In this document: positions 26,742 through 35,585 of the stretch, in pieces
How positions within the stretch are numbered: position 1 is the stretch's first letter
How the letters are laid out: each line of letters opens with the position of its first letter
Assembly (NCBI RefSeq): GCF_000374925.1
Contig: NZ_KB895541.1
Location: forward strand, 1,180,122-1,244,121
Reading direction: 5' to 3'
Origin: Arthrobacter sp. 131MFCol6.1
GTDB taxonomy: Bacteria; Actinomycetota; Actinomycetes; Actinomycetales; Micrococcaceae
Length of the DNA: 64,000 bases
Program-made: the position numbers and the translations under genes
The notes under the pieces: model-generated
Seen by the model: only the letters and a program-made list of their open reading frames with translations
Told to the model about the DNA's origin: nothing
The model's database searches: none

Positions 26742-27787
26742 CTGCGCGGCAGTTTCATGCCGGACTCGGCCATCACGTCCCGGAGCCGGTCCGGGTAATC
26801 GGTGATCAGCCCGTCCACGCCGGCACCGATGAGCGCCCGCATGGTGGGCTTGTCATCAACGGTCCACGGAATGACCTGCATGCCGGCCGCATGGGCACGG
26901 CGGACCATGTCGGCGGTGACGTACGGAACATAGCCCGGATCCGTCACGGCGCCGTTCTGCGGCGTGCCGTGCACCGGTGAGATGGCATCGAAGCCCAGGG
27001 AGGAGGCTGCGGCGACGAGGTCACCGCCGAAGTCATCGGCGTCGATGCCGCCCAGCCACGGCGACTTGCCCGGCTGGCCTGCCTGGAGGAAGTCCTTGTT
27101 AGTCAGGGCCACGGTGCGGATCTGGGGATCCTGCTGCTGCACCAGGCGCAACGAACCCCAGTCGAAGCTCTGGATTGAGACACGGCTCTGCATGTGGGCG
27201 GCCTTGATTTCGCGGAGGGCGACGTCGACGAACTGCTCACGCGGCGCGGTTTCCTGCGGCGCACCTGCCTCCACCTTGGTTTCGATATTGAACTTCACCC
27301 GGCTGGCGCGGCGGGAGTCCGCCAACGCGAAGACCTCGGCCAGCGTGGGCATCTTGGCCGCCGGCGAGGCCGCCTGGCCCGGGAACTGGGGCAGCGTGAG
27401 GCTCCCGCAGTCCAGGCTCCGGACCTGCGCGAACGTCAGGTCCTTGATGTATTTGCCCACGTAAGGGAACTGGGGGTCGTTCGGCGTGACAGGAGCCGTG
27501 TCCAGGCACTTCTGGCCGCTGATCTTGCGGTCGTGGGTGATGACCTCGTGGCCGTCCTTGGTGATCTGGAGGTCAAGCTCAAGGGTGGAGACGCCGGTCT
27601 CGATCCCCTTCGCGAACGACGCCAGGGTTGACTCGACGCTCAAGCCGATGCCGCCTCGATGGGCCTCGAGGTCAAAGTGGTTGTCCTGGCCGTTGGGGTT
27701 CGTGTCGGCAGCGTTTGCCTGGGCGGCGGCGGTGAGGAGCAGGGCTGCGCTGAGTACGGCAGCGCCGAGCTTCGTCGGGGTTCGCAT
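26738..27787 (-). CDS. Secreted glycerophosphodiester phosphodiesterase
   Basis: This enzyme cleaves glycerophosphodiesters to glycerol phosphate and an alcohol. The 349-residue protein has a Sec signal peptide (KLGAAVLSAALLLTAAAQA then a cleavage site near NAA) and the GDPD TIM barrel: FDLEAHRGG (catalytic His and Arg), STLELDLQITKDGHEVITHD, and GMQVIPWTVDD near the end. It is therefore exported. The ATG at 27787 has GGAG nine bases upstream and starts the signal peptide; a longer frame is not needed. Confidence 0.92.
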   Translation of the reverse strand: MRTPTKLGAAVLSAALLLTAAAQANAADTNPNGQDNHFDLEAHRGGIGLSVESTLASFAKGIETGVSTLELDLQITKDGHEVITHDRKISGQKCLDTAPVTPNDPQFPYVGKYIKDLTFAQVRSLDCGSLTLPQFPGQAASPAAKMPTLAEVFALADSRRASRVKFNIETKVEAGAPQETAPREQFVDVALREIKAAHMQSRVSIQSFDWGSLRLVQQQDPQIRTVALTNKDFLQAGQPGKSPWLGGIDADDFGGDLVAAASSLGFDAISPVHGTPQNGAVTDPGYVPYVTADMVRRAHAAGMQVIPWTVDDKPTMRALIGAGVDGLITDYPDRLRDVMAESGMKLPRS

Positions 27788-27963
27788 GGGAAAGATCTCC
27801 ACTCTGGTGGTGTGCAGTTGCATGCGCAACCTTGCCCAACCCCGGCCAACTACGGACCAGCAATGCCTGACCTCCGCCCCACGCGGCGGTGAACGTCCGG
27901 TGTCGCCGCCGGACGCCCGCCGTCGGGCCTGGCCCTGGGCACGGCCTGGACCGGAGCCCAGCG

Positions 27964-27987
27964 CCCTTAGCCCTTAGCCCTTAGCCC
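27964..27987. repeat. 7-bp tandem repeat between GDPD and SDR genes
   Basis: Three exact copies of CCCTTAG plus a partial CCC lie 12 bp after the SDR stop. The gap 27788-27998 otherwise contains the GDPD upstream region and nothing recognised. Confidence 0.6.
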
Positions 27988-27998
27988 AGGTCCGGGCC

Positions 27999-28805
27999 CT
28001 ACTGGCTCTTGCGGATCAGCTTGTAGTTGGCCGCTTGCGCTACCGGGCGGATCACGATCTGGTCCAGGTTGACGTGGTGTGGCGCCACGACGGCGTAGCG
28101 GACCACATCGGCCACGTCCTCGGCGGTCAGCGGCTTCTCGACTCCCTGGTACACCTTGGCTGCCGCGTCCTGGTCGCCGAGGCGGTTGAGGGCGAACTCC
28201 TCGGTCTGCACCAGCCCGGGGGCCACCTCGATCACGCGGAGGTTGTGCTCGGCCTCTTCGAGCCGCAGGGCGCCTGTCAGGGCGTGCTGGGCGAACTTGG
28301 CCGCGTTGTAGCCTCCGCCGCCCTCATAGGCCGCGAGCCCGGCCGTGGAGGTCAGGTTCAGCACGGTGCCCTCGCCGCAGGCACGCAGCATGGGCAGGAA
28401 CGCGCGGATCAGCTTCATGCTGCCCAGCACGTTGACCTGGAACATCCATTCCCAGTCCTCGGTCTTGGCCCCGGCAATCTTGTCGGCGCCGCGGGCACCG
28501 CCCGCGATGTTGATCAGCGTGTCGATGCCGCCGGCGCGGGTCACTGCATCGAGCAGCCGGGCCACATCGGCGTCGTCGGTCACATCGGCGGGAAGAGCGA
28601 CGGCGCCGGTTTCGGCGGCGAGCGCTTCGAGCCGGTCGGCACGGCGGGCGACGGCGAACACGGTCCAGCCTTCCTTGCGGAGCGAACGCACCGTGGCCTC
28701 GCCGATTCCGGTGCTGGCGCCGGTGACCACTGCTGCTTTGGCCACTGCTGCGTTGAATTCCTGTGTCGTGAATTCTTGTGTGTTGTTGTCGATTCCCTCA
28801 GTCAT
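27999..28805 (-). CDS. Short-chain dehydrogenase/reductase
   Basis: This is a 268-residue NAD(P)-dependent oxidoreductase of the classical SDR type. It has the cofactor motif TGASTGIGE near residue 30, the catalytic serine region VLNLTSTAGL, the YNAAK active-site pair, and VIEVAPGLVQTE after it. The arginines in FAVARRADRLE suggest NADP(H) preference. The substrate cannot be told. It is 27 bp downstream of the DUF488 gene on the same strand. Confidence 0.92.
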   Translation of the reverse strand: MTEGIDNNTQEFTTQEFNAAVAKAAVVTGASTGIGEATVRSLRKEGWTVFAVARRADRLEALAAETGAVALPADVTDDADVARLLDAVTRAGGIDTLINIAGGARGADKIAGAKTEDWEWMFQVNVLGSMKLIRAFLPMLRACGEGTVLNLTSTAGLAAYEGGGGYNAAKFAQHALTGALRLEEAEHNLRVIEVAPGLVQTEEFALNRLGDQDAAAKVYQGVEKPLTAEDVADVVRYAVVAPHHVNLDQIVIRPVAQAANYKLIRKSQ

Positions 28806-28832
28806 GGCACCACCCTAACGGCAATCGCGGGC

Positions 28833-29222
28833 TCATTTCCTGCTGTTGCGGCCTCGCTCCAGGAACTCCTGAAGCACCCGGGCATGGTTGGTCTCCGGGT
28901 CCCGGGCGCCGAAGAGCAGCGTCACTTTCCCGTGCTCCGCCGCGAGTCCGTACAGCGTCTGCACCGCGGGGTTGGTTTCCAGCTCCGCTTCATAGGCCGC
29001 CCGGAACTGCGCGAACCGCTCCTGCATGTGCGCGAATTCCTTGCGCAGCGGCGGTGACGGCGCCACGTCCTTGAGCCAGAGCTCCAGTTGGGCCCTTTCC
29101 TTGCTGACTCCCCGCGGCCAGAGCCGGTCCACCAGGACCCGGCAGCCGTCGTCGTCGGAAGGATCCGCATAGACGCGCTTGATCGCGAAGGCTCCGGCAG
29201 AATTTCTCTCAGAATTGCCCAT
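28833..29222 (-). CDS. DUF488 family protein
   Basis: The 129-residue protein matches the DUF488 family: IKRVYADPSDDDGCRVLVDR, LWPRGVSKERAQL and KVTLLFGARDPETNHARVL with the conserved Asp/His toward the end. Members occur widely in bacteria without a known reaction. It is divergent from valS, with about 106 bp between the starts. Confidence 0.92.
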   Translation of the reverse strand: MGNSERNSAGAFAIKRVYADPSDDDGCRVLVDRLWPRGVSKERAQLELWLKDVAPSPPLRKEFAHMQERFAQFRAAYEAELETNPAVQTLYGLAAEHGKVTLLFGARDPETNHARVLQEFLERGRNSRK

Positions 29223-29328
29223 CTGCGCATGCTACTTCACGTTACTTCGGCGGCTCCCGCACCCGGAGAACCCGCCGCCGGTGCGTTCCGGTACATAAGG
29301 GGATGGCAGTTAGTGGAAGAATTGGCCC

Positions 29329-31947
29329 ATGGCTGAAGACAATCAGGGTACAGACACGCCCACCACCGCCCCCATCAACGTTCCGGACAAGCCCGCCCTG
29401 GAGGGGCTGGAAGAGGCGCTCACGCGGCGCTGGCTTGAGGAAGGGACCTACAAGTTCACCCAGGACACCACCCGGGAACAGGTCTACTCGATCGACACTC
29501 CCCCGCCTACCGCGTCGGGATCCCTCCATGTCGGACACATGTTCTCCTACACCCAGACCGACGTCCTGGCGCGCTACCAGCGCATGACCGGCAAGAACGT
29601 CTTCTACCCCATGGGCTGGGACGACAACGGCCTGCCCACCGAGCGCCGCGTCCAGAACTACTACGGCGTGCGCTGCGACCCGGCGATCGCCTACGACGCC
29701 GGCTACCGCCCCCCGGCCGAGCCCGCCAAGAACCAGCGCGACTTCGACGTCATCTCCCGCAAGAACTTTATCGAGCTGTGCGAAGAGCTCGCGGTCGAGG
29801 ACGAGAAGGTCTTCGAGCACCTCTTCCAGACCCTGGGCCTGTCCGTGGACTGGGACCTGACCTACCGGACCATCGATGACAAGTCCCGCGCCATCTCGCA
29901 GCGGGCCTTCCTGGCCAACCTGGCCGCCGGCGACGCGTACATGGCCGAGGCCCCCACCCTGTGGGATGTCACGTTCCGCACCGCGGTGGCCCAGGCCGAG
30001 CTTGAAGACCGCGAGGTCGCTGGCGCCTACTACCGCTACCCGTTCTTCACCGAAGACGGCGAGAAGATCTTCATCGAGACCACCCGCCCCGAGCTGCTGG
30101 CCGCCTGCGCCGCGCTCGTGGCCAACCCCGATGACGAGCGCTACAAGCCGCTGTTCGGCAAGAAGGTCACCTCACCGCTGTTCGGCGTAGAGGTGGAGGT
30201 CAAGGCCCACCCGCTGGCCAAGGCGGACAAGGGCTCCGGCGTCGCCATGGTCTGCACCTTCGGCGACCTCACCGACGTCACCTGGTGGCGCGAGCTGCAG
30301 CTGCCCACCCGCGCGATCGTGGGCCGGGACGGCCGCATCATCGGCGAGACCCCGGAGTGGATCACCACCGAAGAAGGCCGCGCCAACTTCGCGGCCATCG
30401 CCGGCAAGACGGTGTTCAGTGCCAAGGAGTCCGTGGTGGAGCTCCTGGCCGCCGCGGACCTGCTCGACGGCGAGCCCAAGAAGATCATGCACCCGGTGAA
30501 CTTCTTCGAGAAGGGTGACAAGCCTCTCGAGGTCGTCACCTCGCGCCAGTGGTACATCCGCAACGGCGGCCGCGACGAGGACCGCCGCGAACGGCTGATT
30601 GGCCGCGGCAACGAGATCGAGTTCCACCCGGCGTTCATGGGCTCCCGCTACGAGAACTGGATTTCGGGGCTCAATGGCGACTGGCTCGTGTCCCGCCAGC
30701 GCTTCTTCGGCGTGCCGGTGCCGGTCTGGTACCCGCTCGATGCCGACGGCAACCCCGAGTACGACGCGCCGATCGTTCCGTTCGACGCGCAGCTGCCCGT
30801 GGATCCCGCGGCGGATGCGGCCCCCGGCTACGAGGAAGCCCAGCGCGACGTGCCGGGCGGCTTCACCGGCGACGCGGACGTCCTCGATACCTGGGCCACG
30901 TCCTCGCTGACCCCGCAGATTGTGGGCGGCTGGAGCACCGACGAGGCGCTCTTCGCCAAGGTCTACCCCTTCGACGTGCGCCCGCAGGGTCATGACATCA
31001 TCCGGACCTGGCTGTTCTCCTCCGCCGTCCGCGCCGACGCGCTGCAGAAGACCGCACCGTGGAAGCACGCTGCCATTTCCGGCTGGATCCTGGACCCGGA
31101 CCGGAAGAAGATGTCCAAATCCAAGGGCAACGTCATTGTGCCCACGGATGTGCTGGAGGAGTACGGCTCCGACGCCGTGCGCTACTGGGCTGCCTCGGCC
31201 AAGCTCGGCGCGGACACCGCCTACGAGATCGCGCAGATGAAGATCGGCCGCCGCCTGGCGATCAAGCTGCTCAACGCCTCCAAGTTCGTCCTGAACCTGG
31301 GCGCCACCGAGGACTCGGTCGTCTCCGGTGACCTGTCCGTGCTGAGCAACCCGCTGGACCGGGCCGTCCTGGCCCAGCTCGCCGACGTCGTTCAGCAGGC
31401 CACCAAGGCCTTCGAGGGCTACGACTACGCCCGGGCGCTGCAGATCACCGAGAGCTTCTTCTGGAACTTCACCGACGACTACGTGGAGCTCATCAAGGAC
31501 CGCGCCTACGGTGCGGCCGGCGAGGAGCAGCAGGCGTCCGTGCTGGCCGCCCTCGCGACGAGCCTGGACACCCTCCTGCGGCTCTTTGCGCCGTTCCTGC
31601 CGTTCGCCACGGAGGAAGTCTGGAGCTGGTGGCGCACCGGTTCCGTGCACCGCGCCCAGTGGCCCTCCGCCATCGCGGTCGACGGCGACACGACCCTCCT
31701 GGCCACGGTGGGCACCGCGCTCAGCGGCATCCGCAAGGCGAAGTCCGAGGCCAAGGTCAAGCAGCGCACCGAGGTGCTCTCCGCGACGATCACGGCCTCG
31801 GAATCCCTCACGACCCAGCTCAAGGCCGGCCTCGCCGACCTCAAGGCCGCGGCCAACGCCCGTGAACTGGCGCTTGTCGCCGGCGAGGGCGAACTGGCCG
31901 TCAGCGACGTGGTGCTGGCACCGGCCGAGCCGGCCGTCCAGGCGTAA
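29329..31947 (+). CDS. valS: Valyl-tRNA synthetase
   Basis: ValRS charges tRNA-Val and edits threonine mischarging. The 872-residue protein has the HIGH motif SGSLHVGHMFSYTQTDVL near residue 65, the editing domain (about 200-400), and the KMSKS loop DRKKMSKSKGNVIVPTDVL near 590. A C-terminal anticodon-binding domain and a short coiled tail (AKSEAKVKQRTEV) follow. It has its own terminator downstream and is a single-gene unit. Confidence 0.97.
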   Translation: MAEDNQGTDTPTTAPINVPDKPALEGLEEALTRRWLEEGTYKFTQDTTREQVYSIDTPPPTASGSLHVGHMFSYTQTDVLARYQRMTGKNVFYPMGWDDNGLPTERRVQNYYGVRCDPAIAYDAGYRPPAEPAKNQRDFDVISRKNFIELCEELAVEDEKVFEHLFQTLGLSVDWDLTYRTIDDKSRAISQRAFLANLAAGDAYMAEAPTLWDVTFRTAVAQAELEDREVAGAYYRYPFFTEDGEKIFIETTRPELLAACAALVANPDDERYKPLFGKKVTSPLFGVEVEVKAHPLAKADKGSGVAMVCTFGDLTDVTWWRELQLPTRAIVGRDGRIIGETPEWITTEEGRANFAAIAGKTVFSAKESVVELLAAADLLDGEPKKIMHPVNFFEKGDKPLEVVTSRQWYIRNGGRDEDRRERLIGRGNEIEFHPAFMGSRYENWISGLNGDWLVSRQRFFGVPVPVWYPLDADGNPEYDAPIVPFDAQLPVDPAADAAPGYEEAQRDVPGGFTGDADVLDTWATSSLTPQIVGGWSTDEALFAKVYPFDVRPQGHDIIRTWLFSSAVRADALQKTAPWKHAAISGWILDPDRKKMSKSKGNVIVPTDVLEEYGSDAVRYWAASAKLGADTAYEIAQMKIGRRLAIKLLNASKFVLNLGATEDSVVSGDLSVLSNPLDRAVLAQLADVVQQATKAFEGYDYARALQITESFFWNFTDDYVELIKDRAYGAAGEEQQASVLAALATSLDTLLRLFAPFLPFATEEVWSWWRTGSVHRAQWPSAIAVDGDTTLLATVGTALSGIRKAKSEAKVKQRTEVLSATITASESLTTQLKAGLADLKAAANARELALVAGEGELAVSDVVLAPAEPAVQA

Positions 31948-32002
31948 GGCCTGCGCGGCCCGTCCGGGGGCAGACGTTTGGGTCTGGCCTCCGGAGACTG
32001 AT

Positions 32003-32040
32003 GAGGGCGCCGTGCCGGGGAAACCTGGCGCGGCGCCCTC
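32003..32040 (+). terminator. Terminator-like hairpin after valS
   Basis: GAGGGCGCCG and CGGCGCCCTC pair perfectly around an 18-nt centre, 56 bp after the valS stop. No T-run follows. The rest of the gap 31948-32287 holds a 76-codon open frame with a CPGN...CPGC cysteine pattern that has no good ribosome site, and the leader of the DUF6325 gene. Neither is annotated with confidence. Confidence 0.6.
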
Positions 32041-32287
32041 GCTCGTCCTCAGGGGCAGAAGCGATCCACGCCGAGGCCTACCTCCGCTGGGCCGCCGGGC
32101 AGTCCCACTGCCCGGGCAACCTTCCCGTCACCACCGCCGAACAGACGGAACAGGACCGCGGGCCCTGCCCCGGGTGCATGAGGTCACCCGGTGCGGGTGA
32201 GGCGCCGCACCTCACCGGGGGCACAGAATGAGATGCAGCGGTCCGTCGGATCGCCTTGAACCCCAAGAAGAAGCGGAGGTCATACGC

Positions 32288-32752
32288 ATGACTGAGACAC
32301 TCGATGAACTGGGGCCAGTGGACTGGATCGTCGTTGAATTCCCCGGGCCCGACTTCGGCAAGGGCCAGATCGCCCCGTTCCTGGAGGACCTGGTCCAGCG
32401 TGACCTCGTCAGGGTGCTCGACATGGTGTTCCTGAGGAAGACGGAGGACGGCACACTCGAGACGGCGGAGATCTCCGACCTCGACCCGAGCGAGCTCGGC
32501 GAGGTGCGCACGGCCGAGGCCGACCTGGCCATGGTGCTCTCTGAGCAGGACGTCATGGACCTGGCCGAGACGATCGCGCCCGGCCACTCCGCCGCGGTGC
32601 TCGTCTGGGAGAACCTGTGGGCGGCCCCGTTCGGCACGGCAGTCCGCAAGGCCGGCGGCCAACTCGTGGCCAGCGGCCGGATCCCGACCCAGGCCGTCAT
32701 CGCCGCCTTCCAGGCCGACGCCGAGGCCGAACAAACGACAGAAGGAGCCTGA
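32288..32752 (+). CDS. DUF6325 family protein
   Basis: The 154-residue acidic cytoplasmic protein shows the family pattern: LGPVDWIVVEFPGPDFGKGQ, LVRVLDMVFLRKTEDG, then AAVLVWENLWAAPFGTAVRK and GGQLVASGRIP. The function is unknown. The ATG at 32288 has GGAGG eight bases upstream. A 48-codon gene follows one base after the stop, and DUF6325 genes are commonly followed by such small basic proteins. Confidence 0.8.
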   Translation: MTETLDELGPVDWIVVEFPGPDFGKGQIAPFLEDLVQRDLVRVLDMVFLRKTEDGTLETAEISDLDPSELGEVRTAEADLAMVLSEQDVMDLAETIAPGHSAAVLVWENLWAAPFGTAVRKAGGQLVASGRIPTQAVIAAFQADAEAEQTTEGA

Positions 32753-32753
32753 C

Positions 32754-32900
32754 ATGCCACTGGCAGCACGCCGCAGACGCAGGACCGCCGCCGCCGTCGG
32801 CGGGGCCGTTGTGGTCGCCCACGGGATCAACCGTCGCCACGACCGGCGGGACGACCGCCGGGACGACCGCGGCGACCGCCGGGAAGACCGACGCGATTAA
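32754..32900 (+). CDS. 48-residue Arg/Asp-rich mini-protein
   Basis: The protein begins MPLAARRRRRTAAAVGGAVV, with a short hydrophobic stretch (AAAVGGAVVVAHGI). It ends in an alternating Arg/Asp tail (RRDDRRDDRGDRREDRRD). The start is one base after the DUF6325 stop and GGAGCC lies just ahead, so it is translationally coupled. The two probably act together, perhaps with this protein as a small membrane-associated partner; that is inference from position. Confidence 0.65.
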   Translation: MPLAARRRRRTAAAVGGAVVVAHGINRRHDRRDDRRDDRGDRREDRRD

Positions 32901-32952
32901 TACCCGCGACTAACACCCGCGGCTGACCCCACGGAGCCAGCCCCGGGCACGC

Positions 32953-32991
32953 GCAGGTGCGCATGACCCGCCTTGGGTCATGCGCACCTGC
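32953..32991 (+). terminator. Perfect 17-bp hairpin after the DUF6325 pair
   Basis: GCAGGTGCGCATGACCC and its exact complement surround a GCCTT loop, 53 bp after the mini-protein stop. It is the likely transcription end of the DUF6325 operon, although no T-run follows. Confidence 0.7.
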
Positions 32992-33039
32992 ACAAGGCCC
33001 ACTCCCCACCCGGGGAAGCGCCCCGGGACAGCGATCTGA

Positions 33040-33370
33040 CGAATTTTGGGCACACTTTTTGGGGACTGTTTTTGGGGAAACAATTTTGGTCACCCTGATT
33101 TGGGCAAGTCACCCTGTTTTTGGGCAAAGGGGAAGCCCCATCAGCGTTAGCCGTTGGTGGGGCTTCGACTTTTCGATTGTCACGTGACGTCTTAGACAAT
33201 CTGGCGGGATCCTTAGACTTTCAGGTCTTCCTACCTCGTCACTGGTAGCCATCATCTGACTTTGCCGAAGGCTGCGTCGGATGAGTGTCACTGAATCTTT
33301 GGTTCCTGCGTCCCTCTTCTTTCGAAGTGGGTAAGTTCTATTGTTGTCCCCCGGCCCGCCGTGCACAAGA
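33040..33370. other. Gene-free, lower-GC region with T/G-tract repeats
   Basis: The stretch has clearly lower GC than its neighbours and no convincing gene. From 33041 to 33134 there are six or more runs of 3-4 G, mostly after T4-T5 (TTTTTGGGGACTG, TTTTTGGGGAAAC). There is a tandem pair GTCACCCTGATTTGGGCAA / GTCACCCTGTTTTTGGGCAA (33089-33127). A hairpin with arms GAAGCCCCA / TGGGGCTTC follows (33132-33166). From 33170 to 33370 nothing is recognised. Possible explanations are a remnant of a mobile element end, a regulatory region, or an untranslated RNA. Confidence 0.45.
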
Positions 33371-33410
33371 GCCCCGGCAGAACTACATAGGAGTAGTTCT
33401 ACCGGGGCTC
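33369..33410 (-). terminator. Terminator of the nitroreductase-like gene
   Basis: GAGCCCCGG-C-AGAACTAC pairs with GTAGTTCT-A-CCGGGGCTC (18-bp arms, one mismatch). It lies 42 bp past the stop of the minus-strand gene. Confidence 0.8.
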
Positions 33411-33451
33411 CTGGCAGGCCGGGCAGGGGGCCAGGCCCGGCGTGTTCAGGC

Positions 33452-34069
33452 CTAGTTGAACACCGGGCTTTCGGTGCGGCTGCGCTTGATTTCGAAGAAG
33501 TACGGGAAGGATGCCAGGGTCACCGTGGCGTCCCAGATCTGGCCGGCTTCCTCGCCGCGCGGGATGCGCGTCAGGACCGGGCCGAAGAAGGCCGTGCCGT
33601 TGAAGGCGACGACGGGTGTCCCCACGTCCTGTCCAACCAGCGAGATGCCTGCCTCGTGGCTGGCGCGCAGCTGCGCGTCGAATTCGTCGCCCTGGCCCGC
33701 GGCCGCAAGCTCGGCCGGCAGTCCTGCCTCGGCCAGCGACTTGGCGATGACCTCGTCGATATCCGTGATGCCTTCGTTGTGGATCTTGGTGCCCATGGAG
33801 TCATAGAGCGCCTTGATGTATTCCGCACCATGCTGTTCAGCGGCGGCGGTGATGACGCGGACCGGAGCCCACGCCTTCTTCATGAACTCGCGGTACTGCT
33901 CGGGCAGTTCCTCGCGGCCCTCATTGAGCACGGCGAGGCTCATCACATGCCACTCGGTCTTGATGTCGCGGACTTCTTCGACTTCGCCGATCCAGCGGGA
34001 GGTGACCCAGGCGAAGGGGCACATCGGGTCGAACCAGAAGTCGGCTTTGTTGGTCATGGTTTCAGACAC
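33452..34069 (-). CDS. DsbA-family mycothiol-dependent nitroreductase homologue (Rv2466c-like)
   Basis: The 205-residue protein closely follows the pattern of Mycobacterium Rv2466c: ADFWFDPMCP, WHVMSLAVLNEGREELPEQY, DVGTPVVAFNGTAFFGPVL, IPRGEEAGQIWDA and ASFPYFFEIKR. These thioredoxin-fold enzymes use mycothiol as reductant in the cytoplasm. The active site here is CPFA, with only the first cysteine, whereas the mycobacterial enzyme has CPWC. There is no signal peptide. The GTG at 34069 has AAGGAG seven bases upstream. It lies 101 bp downstream of clpX with its own terminator. Confidence 0.9.
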   Translation of the reverse strand: MSETMTNKADFWFDPMCPFAWVTSRWIGEVEEVRDIKTEWHVMSLAVLNEGREELPEQYREFMKKAWAPVRVITAAAEQHGAEYIKALYDSMGTKIHNEGITDIDEVIAKSLAEAGLPAELAAAGQGDEFDAQLRASHEAGISLVGQDVGTPVVAFNGTAFFGPVLTRIPRGEEAGQIWDATVTLASFPYFFEIKRSRTESPVFN

Positions 34070-34170
34070 AGGTGTTCTCCTTAAGAAGTCTGCTTGGGAC
34101 TGCGCCGGGGCAGATCACACACACGGCGCGCAAAAGAATACAGCGACCTTGGCCGCGTTTATATTCCGGA

Positions 34171-35454
34171 TCAGGCCGACTTGCGGCGCTTGACCTCGTC
34201 GTGGGCGATCATCGTGGGCGCGGCCTTCTTGGTCACGACCTCTTCCGTGATCACGACGCTGGCGACGTCGTCGCGGCTGGGGAGGTCGAACATGACCGGG
34301 AGCAGGACTTCCTCCATGATGGCGCGGAGCCCCCGGGCTCCGGTGCCGCGCTCCAGCGCCTGGTCGGCAATGGTGTTGAGGGCCTCGTCCTCGAAGATGA
34401 GCTCGACGCCGTCGAGCTGGAACATCTTCTGGTACTGCTTGACGAGGGCATTCTTCGGCGTGGACAGGATCTGGATGAGGGCGGCGCGGTCCAGGTTCGA
34501 GACGGTCGTGATGACGGGCAGCCGGCCGATGAATTCCGGGATCAGCCCGAACTTGAGCAGGTCTTCCGGCATGACCTCGCCGTAGGAATCCGTGGTGTTC
34601 TTGACCTCGTTGAGAGGGGCGCCGAAGCCGATGCCCTTGCGCCCGGACCGCGAACCGATGATGTCCTCGAGCCCGGCGAACGCGCCGGCCACGATGAACA
34701 GCACGTTGGTGGTGTCGATCTGGATGAATTCCTGGTGCGGGTGCTTGCGTCCGCCCTGCGGCGGGACCGAGGCCACGGTGCCCTCGAGGATCTTCAGGAG
34801 CGCCTGCTGCACGCCCTCCCCCGAGACGTCCCGGGTGATGGACGGATTTTCGCTCTTGCGTGAAATCTTGTCGATCTCATCGATGTAAATGATGCCCTGC
34901 TCGGCCTTTTTGACGTCGTAGTCGGCGGCCTGGATGAGCTTGAGGAGGATGTTCTCCACGTCCTCCCCGACGTAGCCGGCCTCCGTCAGGGCCGTGGCGT
35001 CGGCGACGGCGAACGGGACGTTGAGGCGGCGGGCGAGAGTTTGGGCCAGGTAGGTCTTGCCGCAGCCGGTGGGGCCGATCAGCAGGATGTTGGACTTGGC
35101 GATCTCGACGTCGTCGTGGTGCACGCCGTCGGCGAGGTTGCCGCTCTTCGGCGCGTGGCCGGCCTGGATCCGTTTGTAGTGGTTGTACACAGCGACGGCG
35201 AGGGATCGCTTGGCCGGTTCCTGGCCAATCACATATTCCTGCAGGAAATCAAAGATTTCGCGGGGCTTGGGCAGCTCGAAACTGCCCAGGTCAGCTACTT
35301 CCGCGAGTTCCTCTTCGATGATCTCGTTGCAGAGTTCGATGCACTCGTCGCAGATGTAGACGCCGGGCCCGGCAATGAGCTTGCGGACCTGCTTCTGGCT
35401 CTTTCCGCAGAAAGAACACTTCAGCAGATCTGTGCTCTCGCCAATCCGAGCCAT
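34171..35454 (-). CDS. clpX: ATP-dependent Clp protease ATP-binding subunit ClpX
   Basis: ClpX unfolds substrates and feeds them to ClpP. The 427-residue protein has the N-terminal zinc domain (CSFCGKSQ ... CDECIELC), Walker [13 protein letters not shown], Walker [12 protein letters not shown], the pore-loop region [11 protein letters not shown], the ClpP-binding IGF loop (KGIGFGAP) and sensor-2 [13 protein letters not shown]. It is full length. It follows clpP2 by 131 bp in the standard actinobacterial order tig - clpP1 - clpP2 - clpX. Confidence 0.98.
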   Translation of the reverse strand: MARIGESTDLLKCSFCGKSQKQVRKLIAGPGVYICDECIELCNEIIEEELAEVADLGSFELPKPREIFDFLQEYVIGQEPAKRSLAVAVYNHYKRIQAGHAPKSGNLADGVHHDDVEIAKSNILLIGPTGCGKTYLAQTLARRLNVPFAVADATALTEAGYVGEDVENILLKLIQAADYDVKKAEQGIIYIDEIDKISRKSENPSITRDVSGEGVQQALLKILEGTVASVPPQGGRKHPHQEFIQIDTTNVLFIVAGAFAGLEDIIGSRSGRKGIGFGAPLNEVKNTTDSYGEVMPEDLLKFGLIPEFIGRLPVITTVSNLDRAALIQILSTPKNALVKQYQKMFQLDGVELIFEDEALNTIADQALERGTGARGLRAIMEEVLLPVMFDLPSRDDVASVVITEEVVTKKAAPTMIAHDEVKRRKSA

Positions 35455-35585
35455 GTGTGAACCCCTTTAGTAGCTTGCTGCTGGCTGTGACATGTTCCAC
35501 TCTAGGTCACTTTGGGCCCGTTGGGTGGAAAGCGGACGCCGGTGCGGCCAAGTAAAAATGCCGCACCGGCGCCGCGGATTGCTGA

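Noticed and set aside
32001..32231. 76-codon frame with HCPGN and CPGC cysteines
   Set aside because: It overlaps the valS terminator hairpin, lacks a ribosome site and matches no family I recognise.
33109..33366. 85-codon minus-strand frame in the low-GC region
   Set aside because: It has no start signal, an unusual composition and no recognisable motif; the region is better described as non-coding.
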